DNA of 64,000 bases from Ovis canadensis (taxonomy: Eukaryota > Chordata > Mammalia > Artiodactyla > Bovidae), in NCBI RefSeq assembly GCF_042477335.2, contig NC_091256.1, forward strand, positions 34,068,001-34,132,000, in the 5' to 3' direction. The translations under genes were made by a program, and so were the position numbers. Below are positions 61,385 to 64,000 of this stretch, piece after piece. The notes beneath the pieces are model-generated. The model did not search any database. It saw only the letters and a list, made by a program, of their open reading frames with translations, and was not told where the DNA came from. Position 1 is the first letter of the stretch; every line of letters begins with the position of its first letter.

Positions 61385-64000
61385 TCCTTAGTTAGTTCAG
61401 TTGCTCAGTCGTGTCCGACTATTTGCAATCCCATGAATCGCAGCACACCAGGCCTCCCTGTCCATCACCATCTCCTGGAGTTCACTCAGACTCACGTCCA
61501 TTGAGTCGGTGATGCCATCCAGCCATCTACCTCTGTCGTCCCCTTCTCCTCCTGCCTCCAATCCCTCCCAGCATCAGAGTCTTTTCCAATGAGTCAGCTC
61601 TTCGCATGAGGTGGCCAAAGTACTGGAGCTTCAGCTTTAGCATCATTCCTTCCAAAGAAATGCCAGGGTTGATCTCCTTCAGAATGGTCTGGTTGGATTT
61701 CCTTGCAGTCCAAGGGACCCTCAAAAGTCTTCTCCAACATCACAGTTCAAAAGCATCAATTCTTCGGCGCTCAGCTTTCTTCACAGTCCAACTCTCACAT
61801 CCATACATGACCACAGGAAAAACCATAGCCTTGACTAGACGGATCTTAGTCCGCAAAGTAATGTCTCTGCTTTTGAATATACTATCTAGGTTGGTCATAA
61901 CTTTTCTTACAAGGAGTAAGTGTCTTTTAATTTCATGGCTGCAATCACCATCTGCAGTGGTTTTGGAGCCCCCCAAAATTAAGTCTTGACACTGTTTTCA
62001 CTGTTTCCCCATATATTTCCCATGAAGTGATGGGACCGGATGCCATGATCTTTGTTTTCTGAATGTTGAGCTTTAAGCCAACTTTTTCGCTCTCCTCTTT
62101 CACTTTCATCAAGAGGCTTTTTAGCTCCTCTTCACTTTCTGCCATAAGGGTGGTGTCATCTGCGTATCTGAGGTTATTGATGTTTCTCCTGGCAGTCTTG
62201 ATTCCAGCTTGTGTTTCGTCCAGCGTTTCTCATGATGTACTCTGCATATAAGTTAAATAAGCAGGGTGACAATATACAGCCTTGACATACTCCTTTTCCT
62301 ATTCGGAACCAGTCTGTTGTTCCATGTCCAGTTCTAACTGTTGCTTCCTGACCTGCATACAGATTTCTCAAGAGGCAGGTCAGGTGGTTTGGTATTCCAA
62401 TCTCTTTCAGAATTTTCCAGTTTATTGTGATCCAGACAGTCAAAGGCTTTGGCATAGTCAATAAAGCAGAAATAGATGTTTTCCTGGAACTCTCTTGCTT
62501 TTTCCATGATCCAGCGGATGTTGGCAATTTGATCTCTGGTTCCTCTGCCTTTTCTAAAACCAGCTTGAACGTCAGGGAGTTCACGATTCACGTATTGCTG
62601 CAGCCTGGCTTGGAGAATTTTGAGCATTACTTTACTAGCATGTGAGATGAGTACAGTTGTGCGGTAGTTTGAGCATTCTTTTGCATTGCCTTTCTTTTTA
62701 TTGGAATGAAAACTGACCTTTTCCAGTCCTGTGGCCACTGCTGAGTTTTCCAAATTTGCTGGCATATTGAGTGGAGCACTTTCACAGCATCATCTTTCCG
62801 GATTTGAAACAGCTCAATTGGAATTCCATCACCTCCACTAGCTTTGTTTGTAGTGATGCTTTCTAAGGCCCACTTGACTTCACATTCCAAGATGTCTGGC
62901 TCTAGATTAGTGATCACATCATCATGATTATCTGGGTCGTGAAGATCTTTTTTGTACAGTTCTGTGTATTCTTGCCGCCTCTTCTTAATATCTTCTGCTT
63001 CTGTTAGGTCCATACCATTTCTGTCCTTTATCGAGCCGATCTTTGCATGAAATGTTCCCCTGGTATCTCTAATTTTCTTGAAGAGATCTCTAGTCTTTCC
63101 CATTATGTTGTTTTCCTCTGTTTCTTTGCATTGATCGCTGAAGAAGGCTTTCTTATCTCTCCTTGCTATTCTTTGGAACTCTGCATTCGGATGCTTATAT
63201 CTTTCCTTTTCTCCTTTGCTTTTCGCCTCTTCTTTTCACAGCTATTTGTAAGGCCTCCCCTGACAGCCATTTTGCTTTTTTGCATTTCATTTCCATGGGG
63301 ATGGTCTTGATCCCTGTCTCCTGTACAATGTCATGAACCTCATTCCATAGTTCATCAGGCACTCTATCTATCAGATCTAGGCCCTTAAATCTATTTCTCA
63401 CTTCCACTGTATGATCATAAGGGATTTGATTTAAGTCATACCTGAATGGTCTAGCGGTTTTCCCTACTTTCTTCAATTTGAGTCTGAATTTGGTGATAAG
63501 GAGTTCATGATCTGAGCTATAGTCAGCTCCTGGTCTTGTTTTTGTTGACTGTGTAGAGCATCTCCATTTTTGGCTGCAAAGAATATAATCAATCTGATTT
63601 CGGTGCTGACCATCTGGTGATGTCCATTACAGTCTTCTTTTGTGTTGTTGGAAGAGGGTGTTTGCTATGACCAGTGCATTTTCTTGGCAAAACTCTATTA
63701 GTCTTTGCCCTGCTTCATTCCACATTCCAAGGCCAAATTTGCCTGTTACTCCAGGTGTTTCCTGACTTCCTACTTTTGCATTCCAGTCCCCTATAATGAA
63801 AAGCACATCTTTTTGGGTGTTAGTTCTAAAAGGTCTTGTAGGTCTTCATAAAACCGTTCAACTTCAGTTTCTTCAGCGTTACTGGTTGGGGCATAGACTT
63901 GGATAACTGTAATATTGAATGGTTTGCCTTGAGACGAACAGAGATCATTCTGTCGTTCTTGAGATTGCATCCAAGTACTGCATTTCGGACTCTTGTTGAC
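61385..64000 (-). pseudogene. long antisense BovB LINE running off the window
   Basis: More than 2.6 kb of BovB in reverse: the 3' end at 61385, the C-terminal region, the RT with [14 protein letters not shown] and GRGTRDQIANIRWIMEKARE, the upstream linker (KASGGDGIPIELF), and into the endonuclease region near 63500-64000. Several frameshifts split the frame, so it is non-functional unless the reading is wrong. It starts 119 bp after the IARS2 exon 14 donor. The 5' end lies outside. Confidence 0.93.

Overview
The window is mammalian nuclear DNA from a ruminant, most likely a bovid. The evidence is its dispersed repeats: many Bov-tA and BOV-A2 SINEs, tRNA-Glu-derived SINEs, several BovB (RTE) LINE copies, ruminant L1 3' ends and a 443-bp LTR, on top of older MIR, MER5-like and MaLR-like debris. 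The genes are split by GT-AG introns, so the long open frames are mostly repeats or low-complexity DNA.

Two divergent protein-coding genes fill the window. On the minus strand is BPNT1 (3'(2'),5'-bisphosphate nucleotidase, the cytosolic lithium-sensitive PAP phosphatase). All eight coding exons can be read from 21582 down to the stop at 3391 and join without a break into 308 residues. An untranslated first exon probably ends at 27444. On the plus strand is IARS2 (mitochondrial isoleucyl-tRNA synthetase). Its ATG is at 31389, and fourteen exons to 61266 encode the first 612 residues, including the HVGH signature and the CP1 editing domain. The KMSKS loop, anticodon-binding region and C-terminus lie beyond the right edge.

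Antisense to IARS2, inside its 10.3-kb intron 12, are the miR-215 and miR-194-1 hairpins on the minus strand (about 52.2-52.6 kb). They lie close enough to share one primary transcript that runs against the host gene.

The roughly 3.9 kb between the two genes holds a 5'-truncated L1 with target-site duplications and a BovB copy split by a solo LTR with 6-bp duplications. The same BovB also carries a poly(T)-only insertion flanked by 13-bp duplications. Next comes a CpG island at about 30.58-31.75 kb containing 19 perfect tandem copies of a 24-bp GC unit, and then an NRF-1 consensus site about 120 bp before the IARS2 start. The array is the most unusual structure here: every copy carries GC boxes, and its minus strand has regular G-runs able to form quadruplexes.

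The rest is intron with nested retrotransposons. I found no undescribed gene system. The points most worth checking are the promoter minisatellite, the nested insertion history between the genes, small duplications next to or inside the genes, and the antisense microRNA cluster. Repeat family names come from recognition, not a library search, and repeat edges are approximate unless a target-site duplication fixes them.
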